Of a stretch of 19,282 nucleotides of DNA, positions 1-7,664 are shown in pieces. The stretch lies in contig DITY01000092.1 of the NCBI GenBank assembly GCA_002422955.1, positions 2,171 through 21,452 on the forward strand, given 5' to 3'. Origin of the DNA: Planctomycetaceae bacterium UBA6172. Its GTDB lineage: Bacteria > Planctomycetota > Planctomycetia > Pirellulales > Pirellulaceae. Within the stretch, counting starts at the first letter, position 1, and each line of letters begins with the position of its first letter. Position numbers and translations under genes: made by a program. The notes beneath the pieces are model-generated. The model did not search any database and was not told where the DNA came from. It saw nothing but the letters and a program-made list of their open reading frames with translations.

Positions 1-105
1 CTGTTGTCCGATTGCTGCACCACCGTGGACGAGATGATCCACCTGATCGCCCTGCAGGGGATTTCGACCCGCGTCAAACTCACGCCGGCAAACGCCGCGT
101 TCTGA
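1..105 (+). CDS. C-terminal end of a cut-off gene, possibly isochorismatase-type hydrolase
   Basis: Frame 1 is open from the window edge to a TGA at 103-105 and gives 34 residues beginning LLSDCCTTVDEMIHLIALQG. The start lies outside the window. The pattern of a hydrophobic strand ending in SDCC, then VDE-x-x-H and an ALxxIxxR helix resembles the last strand and helix of isochorismatase/cysteine hydrolase proteins, in which a surface Cys-rich or Asp-rich strand is followed by a short helix. That match rests on a short stretch from memory, so the family name is a suggestion only. The gene converges on the transporter at 127-1032, with 21 bases between the two stops. A 13-bp tandem duplication covers this stop codon. 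Confidence 0.45.
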   Translation: MLSDCCTTVDEMIHLIALQGISTRVKLTPANAAF

Positions 106-125
106 TGCCGCGTTCTGATGCCGCG
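94..125. repeat. 13-bp tandem duplication at convergent gene ends
   Basis: The unit GCCGCGTTCTGAT occurs at 94-106 and again at 107-119, followed by a partial third copy (GCCGCG) at 120-125. The first copy contains the TGA stop of the upstream partial gene. The array ends just before the stop of the minus-strand transporter at 127-129. It looks like a slippage duplication. Confidence 0.85.
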
Positions 126-126
126 G

Positions 127-1032
127 TCAGCTCGGCTCACCGCCAGCGACCTGCGGATCGACCTGGGGGTCGGCTGTCACGCTCGCTTTGCGGCGGAGCA
201 ACAGCCAGCCCGTCGGCAGCATGACGAGCAGGATGCCGATCAGCGAATGGATTTCGAGCGCGCGGTTGAAGAGCAGGATATCGAAGACCATCGCGAATCC
301 GACCTGGGTCAGCCCGACGACGGAGACGCGGGCCGGGGCGCCCGCCGCAAAGGCGCGGGTCAGCAACAATTGGCCCGCGGTGGCGAACAACCCGACCCCC
401 AGCAACAGCGCTGGCACCGGCCATTTCAGCTGGAGTTGCGAACCGAGCCCATGTTCGGCGGGCACGACCAGGAGCATGGCGAGCAGGGTGAGGATGGAAA
501 CGGTCGAGAAGTGGACCACGATGGCGTTGGGGGCGATCTGCTTCAGGCGATGCAGCCCGATCAACGCCACGGCGCTGCTGCACGACCCCATGACCGCCGC
601 CAGCGTGCCGAGGTTGCCGTCGGCTAGGTAAGGCTGCTGCATCACGACCACTCCGGCCAGTCCGCAGAGAATGCCGAGCCAGACCGCGCGCTCCGGGAAC
701 TTCCCCAGGACCGGCCACGATAGCAGCGCGATCCAAAGGGGGAACATGTTGGTCAACGTCAGGGCATCCGCTACCGGCAGGCGTGACAGCGCGTAAAAGT
801 TGCACATCACGCTCACGCTGCCCGCCAGGCTGCGGACCCACAGCGTCTTGGGGCGGAGGAAAACCAAGGGCGTCCTGTCGCGGGCCGCCAACAGGCAGCC
901 GATGAAGACCGCCAGAACGGAGCGCGTCAACGCGATCACTTGCCAGTCGCAGTAGTCGCTCGCGGCATGCGCGAACGCCCCCATCACGGCGAAGGCAAAC
1001 GCCCCTCCCAGCATCAGCAAATAAGGGCGCAT
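127..1032 (-). CDS. EamA/DMT-superfamily inner-membrane transporter
   Basis: This 301-residue protein is almost entirely hydrophobic, with about ten predicted membrane helices in two similar halves, as expected for the drug/metabolite transporter (EamA, 10-TMS) family. The first half contains the typical RSVLAVFIG and ALSRLPVADALTLTNMFPLW (residues 81-100) stretches, where a small-molecule carrier usually has the conserved helix 3-4 region. The second half has LTRAFAAGAPARVSVVG (224-240), the equivalent conserved segment of EamA repeat two. The substrate cannot be told from sequence; members export metabolites, amino acids or nucleobases. I chose the ATG at 1030-1032 (MRPYLLMLGG), because the 24 residues upstream are polar and unlike a membrane protein start. 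The C-terminal tail is polar and contains a short DPQVDPQV repeat. It is transcribed alone, convergent with the partial gene at 1-105. Confidence 0.88.
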   Translation of the reverse strand: MRPYLLMLGGAFAFAVMGAFAHAASDYCDWQVIALTRSVLAVFIGCLLAARDRTPLVFLRPKTLWVRSLAGSVSVMCNFYALSRLPVADALTLTNMFPLWIALLSWPVLGKFPERAVWLGILCGLAGVVVMQQPYLADGNLGTLAAVMGSCSSAVALIGLHRLKQIAPNAIVVHFSTVSILTLLAMLLVVPAEHGLGSQLQLKWPVPALLLGVGLFATAGQLLLTRAFAAGAPARVSVVGLTQVGFAMVFDILLFNRALEIHSLIGILLVMLPTGWLLLRRKASVTADPQVDPQVAGGEPS

Positions 1033-1491
1033 CAATGACTCGGCCGTTCCAGCATGCCCATCGCTTCCCCGTGTTCTCGATCCGGCGTCCCGGCAATCAC
1101 CCAATCACCGCGTCACCCAACCGCCGTTGGGATACGGTTCGCGTCCAACACCGTTCATTCTCCAGCCAACGCCGAGATGAGCGCCGCGGCCCTTCGCTAC
1201 CCCACGCCGCAGATTCCACCCGATCCGCGGTCGGAAGTAAAGGTCACGCCACGGCCCCGATTCGCCCGGAAGTGCCAGAACACGTCAGCCAGATCGAAGT
1301 CGGTCGGTCGATCCGCGACGCTTGAAACGAGGCTGCTGGCGATGCCAGAAGTTCGACGCTTCCCAATTTCGAGAAGGTCGGGTTGGAATCGGCGACCGCT
1401 GAGTTCCCGAGTCGATTGCCGTATCACGCCCAGCGCTCATACTTAAGTGGTCTCTCTTCTCTTTCTGCCGGAACCGCCGGAATCCGACATC
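1033..1491. other. Gene-free stretch between transporter and macro-domain gene
   Basis: About 460 bases divide the divergent transporter and macro-domain genes and should hold both promoters. Short open frames exist on both strands, but their translations are Arg/Pro/Ser-rich and recognisable as nothing. I could not identify a convincing -35/-10 pair, operator, terminator or RNA structure. Confidence 0.5.
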
Positions 1492-2127
1492 ATGCCGATC
1501 TTCGAGTGCCCGCGGTGCGGTAAACAGGATCTGGTTCCGCTGGGCGTGTGTGAGTGGATGCTCGACAGCATCCCCTACCTGCGACATGATGCCCATAGCA
1601 ACCCGATCTACTCGTTCTCCTGTCCCGACTGCCGAGACGAATCGCCCCAAGCAATTCGAGGGATCGAAGTGGTTCACGGTGACCTGCTGGACCAGCACGT
1701 CGATGCGATCGTCAACGCCTGGAATCGCAACGTCATCCCCTGGTGGTTGCTGCTGCCGCAAGGGGTTTCGGGAGCGATCAAACGTCGGGCGGGTACGGCT
1801 CCCTTTCGCGAACTTCGCCGCCACGGCGCGATCCCGCTCGGGGGCGCCGTGATCACCTCAGCCGGCGAGTTGCCGTTCCAGGCCATCATTCACGTCGCGG
1901 GAATCAATCTTCTGTGGCGAGCATCGGAGCGATCCATTCGCGACAGCGTGCGGAATGCCATCCGCCTAGCCGCTCAGCACGGCTTCCGGTCGCTGGCCAT
2001 TCCGCTGATCGGGGCCAGCACCGGCGGCTTCGGTCAGGACCAAGCCCAGTCGCTGATCCTCGACGAACTGCACCAGCTCGATTTTTCACTGATCGTGAAA
2101 GTCGTCGTCTACGGAGCTCCCAAGTGA
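1492..2127 (+). CDS. Zinc-ribbon plus macro-domain protein (ADP-ribose binding/processing)
   Basis: The predicted product is 211 residues. Residues 1-50 hold two CxxC pairs, CPRC (6-9) and CPDC (44-47), forming a likely zinc ribbon. Residues about 57-210 are a macro domain: VVHGDLLDQHVDAIVNAWN (60-78) is the first strand-loop with the conserved Asp and Asn, GVSGAIKRRAG (91-101) replaces the usual GGGVDGAI loop, GGAVITSAGELPF (117-129) and AIIHVAG (131-137) are core strands, and PLIGASTGGFG (171-181) is the phosphate-binding loop. Macro domains bind ADP-ribose and often remove it from proteins or nucleic acids, or deacetylate O-acetyl-ADP-ribose. The NAWNRN-IPWWLL variant in the ligand loop marks a subgroup distinct from the YmdB type. 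I prefer the ATG at 1492 over the GTG at 1447, because the zinc ribbon begins right after it. No partner ADP-ribosyltransferase is adjacent. Confidence 0.85.
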   Translation: MPIFECPRCGKQDLVPLGVCEWMLDSIPYLRHDAHSNPIYSFSCPDCRDESPQAIRGIEVVHGDLLDQHVDAIVNAWNRNVIPWWLLLPQGVSGAIKRRAGTAPFRELRRHGAIPLGGAVITSAGELPFQAIIHVAGINLLWRASERSIRDSVRNAIRLAAQHGFRSLAIPLIGASTGGFGQDQAQSLILDELHQLDFSLIVKVVVYGAPK

Positions 2128-2166
2128 TCGTCGCGGCTTTCACCCAGCGGTCCTGGAAAGCGAATC

Positions 2167-3264
2167 TCAATTCCCGCCTGCCGTGATTTCGTTCAGCAGG
2201 CCGAAGAAGCCGCGTTTCCGATCGCTGCTGATGGCCCAGTTGACCGGCACGCTTTGGTAGCCCTCGTCAAACCCTTCGCCTGGCATCCGATAGTCAAAAT
2301 AGCCCCAACTGGCGTACTCGCCGATCGCGGCCAGGAAGTTGTTTTCGGGGCGATCGAAATCGAAATGGTCGTCCTCGTTGAACAAGATCGGCATCGGGCG
2401 ATAGCCGGGGACCGCGCGGGTCTGCCGCACCATCTCGGCAATCCGCGCCGGCTGCTTCACGCCGTTGCCGTGCAGCAGCAGAAAATCGGAGCTTTGGACC
2501 ACGTTCGGCTTCGGTACCGCTCCGCCGCCGTAGCTGGTCCCGACCAACAGCCGACGGCCTTCCCATTGCGTGGTACGAACGCGGTCGATCAATTCGTGAA
2601 TCCGTTCGGGCCGGAGGATCGCGTGGTCGTAAGCCTTCACATTGCACTCGTTGTTGACCTCGACCAGCACGTTGCCGAAGCCGCGTTGGAGCAGCCAGTT
2701 TGTCGCCGCGTCGGTCGCCGCGATCACCGCCGTTTCGTCTCGCAATCGCTGGTCTTGTCCGAAGTAGAAATAGCCGACGATGACGACCATCCCGAGTTCA
2801 TCCGCCTTGGTGATGACCTGCTCGAGCCGCGCGAGAAAATCGGGACGCAGTTCGCCCGTTTCCGTGAAGGCCGAGTTGTGCCACGGCTGATCTTTCGAAT
2901 ACCCCTGGGGGCTACCCCCTTGCAGGTTGACCGTGATCGCCAGCAACCCCTGCTCACGCCACTGTGGCATCGCCGCCAGGAATTCATGCAGGTTGCGATC
3001 GGGGTCCCAGGCTTGCGTGTCCGGATAAGCCCAGCGATCGCGGGTTTCCGGGTTCAGGTCATCGAAGGTCGCCTGCACCATCCGGCTGTTCATCAATAGC
3101 CCTTCGATCTTCTTTCCCCGCCAACTGCGACCGGCATAGGTCGGCATGTCATTGATGTGGAAGGCATCACCAACGATCGCGACGCGAGTCTGGGGTTCGA
3201 AGCCCGCGGCGGGGTGAGCCACCATGGCCAACAGCAAGAAAACGCAGCCGGGAAAAGATCTCAT
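2167..3264 (-). CDS. Secreted cellulase-like (GH-A clan type) TIM-barrel protein
   Basis: The product is 365 residues. It opens with a signal peptide (residues 1-21: basic start, hydrophobic CVFLLLAMVA core, likely cleavage near HPAAG), so it should be exported. The rest looks like a glycoside-hydrolase TIM barrel. GLLAITVNLQGGSP (106-119) and ELGMVVIVGYFYFGQD (156-171) resemble beta strands 2 and 3. VLVEVNNE (199-206) ends in the Asn-Glu pair typical of the acid/base after strand 4, and ILFNEDDH (293-300) provides a Glu (E297) at the place of the strand-7 nucleophile. Trp and Tyr are abundant, as in sugar-binding clefts. The substrate is unknown; a planctomycete would fit polysaccharide or glycan breakdown. 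It converges on the macro-domain gene with 39 bases between stops. Confidence is high for a secreted barrel and moderate for catalytic activity. Confidence 0.75.
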   Translation of the reverse strand: MRSFPGCVFLLLAMVAHPAAGFEPQTRVAIVGDAFHINDMPTYAGRSWRGKKIEGLLMNSRMVQATFDDLNPETRDRWAYPDTQAWDPDRNLHEFLAAMPQWREQGLLAITVNLQGGSPQGYSKDQPWHNSAFTETGELRPDFLARLEQVITKADELGMVVIVGYFYFGQDQRLRDETAVIAATDAATNWLLQRGFGNVLVEVNNECNVKAYDHAILRPERIHELIDRVRTTQWEGRRLLVGTSYGGGAVPKPNVVQSSDFLLLHGNGVKQPARIAEMVRQTRAVPGYRPMPILFNEDDHFDFDRPENNFLAAIGEYASWGYFDYRMPGEGFDEGYQSVPVNWAISSDRKRGFFGLLNEITAGGN

Positions 3265-3492
3265 CGGGGCTCTCGGTGTACAGCGGGGTAACGCAACCTG
3301 ACGAATCGCCTGAATTCGCCAACCCCGTCATGATAGTATCCGAGCCAGACGCGTGGCTTGAGCACTCGTGACTTGAAAGTTCGCTGACAACGGAGCGAGG
3401 CGGGTCATTCCAACAACCGCGAAGCGATTCGTGCCGTTGGCGACCGCCCCCCGGCAGGCCGAGGGCGCAAGTCACGTGGCGTCAGCGGCAGG

Positions 3493-4011
3493 CTAATCTT
3501 TGACCAATCTCAACACCACTTTGTGTTCTTTGCCCAGCACATTTCGCATCGTGCCTCGATACGTATTCTTATCGATGCGTTGAAACTGGTATCTGCCATT
3601 GGCTCGATCCTCCGGCATTCCGGTGACGTCGGCGGTCGTCGTCGCGCCTCGATCGGTAAAGGTCCCGACCTCTTTGCCTCCGACAAACACCTTTCCCTCC
3701 AAGGCATGAAATCGACCAGGAAGACCGATCGGCTTGCCGTCGGGTGACAGGGCGATGATCTCCCACACGACTCCGTTGATCTCGCCCTCGGCGGGCTCGG
3801 GCTTTTTGCCCTTGGTGCCCGGTGAGTCGGCCTTGAGCAGCGCCAACTCGCGGGTCAGCAGGTCCCGTTAGCGTTTCAGCAATTCGACTTCCCGTTTGAG
3901 ATCCGCGACTTCGTTCCGCAGCGTCTCCGTGCTCTCTTCCCCACGCAAATTCGTTGCGTTCGAGACCACGGCGGTGGCTAGGATCAGGCCGGCGGCAAGC
4001 CAGTTTCTCAT
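3493..4011 (-). pseudogene. Exported coiled-coil protein gene interrupted by one in-frame TAA
   Basis: Reading from the ATG at 4009-4011 gives a hydrophobic signal-like start (MRNWLAAGLILATAVVSNAT). A heptad-rich stretch STETLRNEVADLKREVELLK follows, then a TAA at codon 48 (3868-3870). Without any frame change, the reading continues RDLLTRELALLKAD, which extends the same coiled coil, and then a 100-residue beta-rich domain (VWEIIALSPDGKPIGLPGRF, GKVFVGGKEVGTFTDRG, NTYRGTMRNVLGKEHKVVLR) ending at 3493. The full length would be 172 codons. The continuity of heptads on both sides of the stop shows that a single codon changed, most simply CAA to TAA. The downstream part could restart at a TTG (3844-3846), but would then lack the export signal. 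I do not recognise a named family. A sequencing error or genuine stop readthrough are alternatives. Confidence 0.8.
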
Positions 4012-4237
4012 CAGACGCTCCTGTAAGGTTATGGGTGCGTTGCGTCACCCGGCCCGATCATTGTGACTGTTTCTTGATCATCGTGGTAGCTATCGCTGGC
4101 CCTTCAAGCCCCAATGCGACTCCGGGCCATGAGGACAAACAATCCGCCCGACCGTCGACCACACTGGCCTGCGCGTTGAGCGATGCCCTGGCCGTGGCGA
4201 TCACGAACATCCGGCGGAACGATCGACCGTCCACTGA

Positions 4238-4253
4238 CCTGGGGGGGCCCAGG
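4238..4253. terminator. GC hairpin in the gap between DUF2252 and the broken exported gene
   Basis: CCTGGG (4238-4243) pairs with CCCAGG (4248-4253) over a GGGG loop. It lies about 40 bases past the minus-strand DUF2252 stop, so it could end that transcript. There is no T-run, so a rho-independent terminator is not proven. The rest of the gap at 4012-4295 shows nothing else. Confidence 0.3.
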
Positions 4254-4295
4254 CACGTCGGCGGGCGTTCCTTCGTGAATGCGGCCCGAAACGGC

Positions 4296-5690
4296 TCAGA
4301 AATCCTGTTCGCGGATCGCGGGGATCCGTCCCGAACGCTCGGCCGCCACCAGGGCGGCGTGATCGACTTCGGTCTGATCGGCATAGGCCGCCGCGAAACT
4401 GGCCATCGCGTCGTCGAACTGTTCGCCCTTGCCCAAGTAGCCGCTGATGGTCGCCGCGTCCCCCGACTTGGCGTGCGCCCGCGCCAATGTCCAGCCACAC
4501 AATTCGGCGTACAGCTGAATCTGGGTTTCCGTCGCATGTTCGATGGACGCGGAGATCTTCATGTCGCGTAGCTGGCGGATATAGAAGTCATAACCGAGCC
4601 GGCCGCGGACCCAGCCCAAGAAGATGTCACTCGACGACTGCATCAACCGCTGACCGAAGACGACCCGTTCCCCTTGGTTGTCGAACTGACACCCGCTTGT
4701 GTAAGGCGCCAACACCGAACTGCGGGCTTCCTTGATCTGTAAAATCAATGGGTGATTCTCTTCGGAGAACATCAGCGCGACCATGCAACGCGTGCCGACG
4801 CTGCCGATCCCAACCGCCTTGACCGCAAAATCTTCCAACTGGTAGCGATCCAGCAGTACGCGACGCTCGGCCGGCAGCGTCGTGCGATAATCCTCGAATC
4901 CTTCTCGCATCCGCTCTTCGATGTCAGCCTCCGCGACGTGATAGAGGATCGGCGGTTGGTCGACAAATCGGTAGCGGCCACCGACTTGGCTGACGATCTT
5001 GGGAAAGAGATTCTCGACGATCCGCTCCCGAGCCTTCTCGGCGAGCTGCTGGCGAAGTTTTCGGATCTCGGGATTGGGAGCCATGTCGATTAGCGTCTCG
5101 ACGTCCAATTGTACGTACCAGACCTCCAGCGGGCTCATCCGCGAAAACTCGCGCAAATGCTCCCGATAGGCCCGGGCACACTCCCGCGCCGCTGCCCGGC
5201 ACGCGTCCTCGGAAAGGCGTTGATCGCGGCCCGCGATGACGAAACTGGTCACCAGACGCTTGAGATCCCATTCCCAGGGGGCGGGCAGCGTCTCGTCGAA
5301 GTCGTTGATGTCGAAGACCAGATTCCGCTCGGGAGTGGCGAACAGGCCGAAATTGAGCAGGTGGCAGTCGCCGCAGGCCTGAACCGGCAGACCGGTATTC
5401 GGCAGCGTCGACAGGTCATAGGCCATCAGCGCCGCGGAGCCACGGAGGAATGTGAAGGGACTCCGCAGCATTCGCCCGTAACGCAACGGAATCAGTTCGG
5501 AAATCCGGTTCTGATTCGACTGCTCGAGAATCTCGATCGGATCCCGCCGGTTGTCTGGGGCTTGCCAGGCGGCGTGATCGCTTCGCGACAGCTTGCCTCG
5601 CAGGAGCTTACCGGCTTCCATGCGATCGACGCGGGATTTGAATCGGGGGGGCAAAAGGGCCTCGTCCGAACTGGCTTGGGGATGGGTCAT
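4296..5690 (-). CDS. DUF2252 family protein (kinase-like fold)
   Basis: The 464-residue protein matches the DUF2252 family, whose members are about 400-480 residues and of unproven function. Recognisable family marks are LRGSAALMAYDL (82-93), the loop CGDCHLLNFGLF (106-117), FDINDFDETLPAPWEWDLKR (126-145) and KAVGIGSVGTRC in the second half. The GDxHxxN loop followed by a D-x-x-D-F-D segment is laid out like the catalytic and metal-binding loops of aminoglycoside-phosphotransferase-like kinases, so a phosphotransfer role is a reasonable inference but not shown. No signal peptide or membrane segment is seen. The ATG at 5688-5690 (MTHPQASSDE) fits the family start; an in-frame extension reaches an ATG at 5736-5738 and further, but its translation looks non-coding. 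The gene is divergent from the ZIP transporter. Confidence 0.85.
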   Translation of the reverse strand: MTHPQASSDEALLPPRFKSRVDRMEAGKLLRGKLSRSDHAAWQAPDNRRDPIEILEQSNQNRISELIPLRYGRMLRSPFTFLRGSAALMAYDLSTLPNTGLPVQACGDCHLLNFGLFATPERNLVFDINDFDETLPAPWEWDLKRLVTSFVIAGRDQRLSEDACRAAARECARAYREHLREFSRMSPLEVWYVQLDVETLIDMAPNPEIRKLRQQLAEKARERIVENLFPKIVSQVGGRYRFVDQPPILYHVAEADIEERMREGFEDYRTTLPAERRVLLDRYQLEDFAVKAVGIGSVGTRCMVALMFSEENHPLILQIKEARSSVLAPYTSGCQFDNQGERVVFGQRLMQSSSDIFLGWVRGRLGYDFYIRQLRDMKISASIEHATETQIQLYAELCGWTLARAHAKSGDAATISGYLGKGEQFDDAMASFAAAYADQTEVDHAALVAAERSGRIPAIREQDF

Positions 5691-5929
5691 GTTCGAAACC
5701 GTTGATCGCACGTATCCGCGATAGCACACCACCTTCATCGGCCATTGTACTTCGCGAGGAAAACTTTTCCCGCGCGCCTCCGACCGCTGAGTTGGCACGA
5801 GGCCGAGCCAGATAGCGGCAAGCCCTGCATCCGCGGTGGCGTGAACTGCCGATCGTGGCACATGGATCTCTCCACACGTCGTGTGGCATACTTCGGCTTT
5901 GCCGCAGACTGGAAGGCGAGGTTCCCGCG

Positions 5930-6742
5930 ATGGCGTCTTGGTTCGTTTCTCTTCACCCAATTTGGCAAGCCTTGCTGGCCGGGTTGTTCACCTGGGCGGT
6001 GACCGCGCTGGGTGCCGCCACGGTCTTCTGGACCGGAAAGGCCAACCGTAAGTTGTTGGATGCGATGCTCGGCGCTTCCGGCGGCGTGATGCTAGCCGCC
6101 AGCTACTGGTCGCTGCTGGCGCCCGCGATCGAGATCTCGGAGCAGGGTCCGCTGCCGGCTTGGTTACCACCGGTGATCGGGTTCCTGCTCGGCGGGGCCG
6201 CGCTGTGGTCGTTGGACAAAGTGTTACCCCACCTGCATTTGGGCTTTCCGCTCGAGGAAGCCGAAGGCCCGCGGACCTCGCTCCGCCGCTCGGCGCTGCT
6301 GGTGATCGCGATCACGCTGCACAACATCCCCGAAGGACTGGCGATCGGCGTCGCGTTCGGCGGCGTGATCGGCGGCAATCCCTCGGCCACGCTCGCCGCC
6401 GCGGTCGCGCTCGCCGTCGGGATCGGCCTGCAAAATTTCCCCGAGGGGATCGCGGTCGCCATGCCACTTCGCGGCGAAGGGATGAGCCGCGGAAAAAGCT
6501 TTTGGTATGGGCAGCTCTCCGCGGCCGTCGAACCGGTGGCGGCTGTCATCGGCGCGGCTGCGGTCGTGCTGGCGGCCCCAATCTTGCCCTATGCCCTCAG
6601 CTTCGCCGCGGGGGCGATGATCTACGTCGTGGTCGAAGAACTGATCCCCGAATCCCACCGGGAGGGGAATGTCGACTTGGCCACGGTCAGCCTGATGCTG
6701 GGGTTCGCGATCATGATGGTCCTCGATGTGGCGCTGGGGTAA
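5930..6742 (+). CDS. ZIP family metal transporter (GufA/ZIP11-like)
   Basis: The 270-residue product has about eight hydrophobic helices. It carries the two metal-site helices of ZIP transporters: HNIPEGLAIGVAFGG (131-145) in helix 4 and NFPEGIAVAMPL (169-180) in helix 5. A third conserved site, EELIPESH (236-243), is in a later helix. These His, Asn and Glu residues bind Zn2+ or another divalent ion during uptake into the cytoplasm. The paired HNIPEG/NFPEG signature, with a Gln-Asn-Phe in helix 5, points to the GufA branch rather than ZupT proper. I chose the ATG at 5930 because a GGAAGGCGAGG purine-rich stretch lies upstream and the next residues enter helix 1; the longer frame from 5855 adds 25 polar residues. 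The 239-base gap to the divergent DUF2252 gene should contain the promoter, but I saw no zinc-regulator operator. Confidence 0.9.
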   Translation: MASWFVSLHPIWQALLAGLFTWAVTALGAATVFWTGKANRKLLDAMLGASGGVMLAASYWSLLAPAIEISEQGPLPAWLPPVIGFLLGGAALWSLDKVLPHLHLGFPLEEAEGPRTSLRRSALLVIAITLHNIPEGLAIGVAFGGVIGGNPSATLAAAVALAVGIGLQNFPEGIAVAMPLRGEGMSRGKSFWYGQLSAAVEPVAAVIGAAAVVLAAPILPYALSFAAGAMIYVVVEELIPESHREGNVDLATVSLMLGFAIMMVLDVALG

Positions 6743-6817
6743 GGATCGCGCGGTAAAAAAGTGTCCAGTACCCTGAGGTTTGGAAGCCAAAATCTCATTT
6801 CGACCGCCGCGCGGTTT

Positions 6818-6823
6818 GGAGGA
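6818..6823 (+). promoter_or_regulatory. Strong Shine-Dalgarno site for the methyltransferase-like gene
   Basis: GGAGGA lies eight bases before the ATG at 6832. It fixes this start and is one of the few clear ribosome binding sites in the window. Confidence 0.75.
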
Positions 6824-6831
6824 TCGACCTG

Positions 6832-7440
6832 ATGCCTGCGGAAAATCCCTTTCGGATCGCCTTGATCGTCGTCCTGGTGGTGACGATCGCGGCGACGCTC
6901 GTGCACCGCCGTCGGGCAGCCGCATCCGGCGAGAAAATCTCTCGTAAAGAAGAAGGCTACCTGTTCGCGGTGGTGCTGCGGTTGGCCGGGGTGGGCCTGT
7001 GGGTCGCCACACTCGGCTACCTGCTCGCTCCCGCCACCTTCGGTTGGGCGCTGGTCCCGCTGCCGCCGCCGATTCGCTGGTTCGGGTTGGTCGTCGGCAT
7101 GCTCGCCGCGCCGCTGATGCAGTGGACCCTTTCCAGCCTCGGCAAGAACCTGACGGACACCGTGGTCACCCGCAGGGAAGCCTCCCTGGTCACGCACGGG
7201 CCCTACCGCTGGGTGCGACATCCGTTCTACGTGACGGCGGCGGTATCGATGGCCGGGGTGACCCTGCTGACGGCGAACTGGCTGATCGGGTTGACCAGCC
7301 TGATCATCCTGATGCTGCTCGCCGTGCGGACGCCCAAGGAGGAAGCGATGCTGATCGCGCGATTCGGCGACCAGTACCGGGACTATAGCGCGCGGACCGG
7401 CCGATTCCTCCCCTGCCTCCCCCGTTCGGGAGCGCGGTAA
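6832..7440 (+). CDS. Isoprenylcysteine carboxylmethyltransferase-like membrane protein
   Basis: The 202-residue protein has four to five hydrophobic segments. It has the C-terminal signature shared by isoprenylcysteine carboxylmethyltransferases and phospholipid methyltransferases: GPYRWVRHPFYV (123-134), which forms the cofactor and membrane-facing active site, and KEEAMLIARFGDQYRDYSAR (169-188), whose E-E and Y-x-x-Y motif completes the S-adenosylmethionine pocket. Bacterial relatives methylate unknown lipids or small molecules in the membrane, and the true substrate cannot be named from sequence. The GGAGGA site upstream gives a firm start. It is 89 bases past the ZIP gene on the same strand, so co-transcription is possible. 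A wrbA fragment begins 40 bases after its stop. Confidence 0.83.
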   Translation: MPAENPFRIALIVVLVVTIAATLVHRRRAAASGEKISRKEEGYLFAVVLRLAGVGLWVATLGYLLAPATFGWALVPLPPPIRWFGLVVGMLAAPLMQWTLSSLGKNLTDTVVTRREASLVTHGPYRWVRHPFYVTAAVSMAGVTLLTANWLIGLTSLIILMLLAVRTPKEEAMLIARFGDQYRDYSARTGRFLPCLPRSGAR

Positions 7441-7480
7441 ACGGACGGACTGGCCAAGGCTACCAAACCACCTCAACGCC

Positions 7481-7612
7481 GGCACTCCCTACGGCGCTTC
7501 GACGCTGGCCGGTGCTGACGGTTCGCGCCAGCCGAGCGAAAACGAATTGGCGATCGCCCGTTTCCAAGGGCAGCACGTCGCCGAAATCACCCGCAAGCTC
7601 GTCGGCGGTTAG
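7481..7612 (+). pseudogene. wrbA: C-terminal remnant of WrbA-type NAD(P)H:quinone oxidoreductase
   Basis: In the frame ending with TAG at 7610-7612, the sequence reads GTPYGASTLAGADGSRQ, then PSENELAIARFQGQHVAEI and TRKLVGG. This is the hallmark C-terminal end of WrbA (type IV NAD(P)H:quinone oxidoreductase, a flavodoxin-like FMN enzyme of about 200 residues), covering the last 43 residues. Upstream of GTPYG the frame reads WPRLPNHLNA, which does not look like WrbA, and the intact methyltransferase-like gene ends only 40 bases before. About three quarters of the gene, including the FMN-binding phosphate loop, is therefore absent. The preserved tail and stop codon suggest a fairly recent deletion or rearrangement. 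It cannot be a working enzyme. Confidence 0.88.
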
Positions 7613-7654
7613 CATGGGGTGCGTGGATGCTCTTCGTATGCGGCAGTCGACCCC

Positions 7655-7660
7655 AGGGGG
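7655..7660 (+). promoter_or_regulatory. Purine-rich ribosome binding site choosing the start at 7665
   Basis: AGGGGG precedes the ATG at 7665 by four bases. It supports this start over the in-frame ATGs at 7614 and 7638, the first of which lies immediately after the wrbA remnant stop. Confidence 0.5.
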
Positions 7661-7664
7661 CCTG

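Noticed and set aside
1197..1427. 76-residue minus-strand frame in the gap before the macro-domain gene
   Set aside because: It has no recognisable motif and no ribosome binding site, and its composition resembles other shadow frames.
6743..6831. AAAAAAGTGTCCAGTACC in the ZIP-methyltransferase gap as a mobile-element end
   Set aside because: It vaguely recalls a dispersed GTGTCC-GTACC element, but there is no second copy, inverted partner or transposase in the window.
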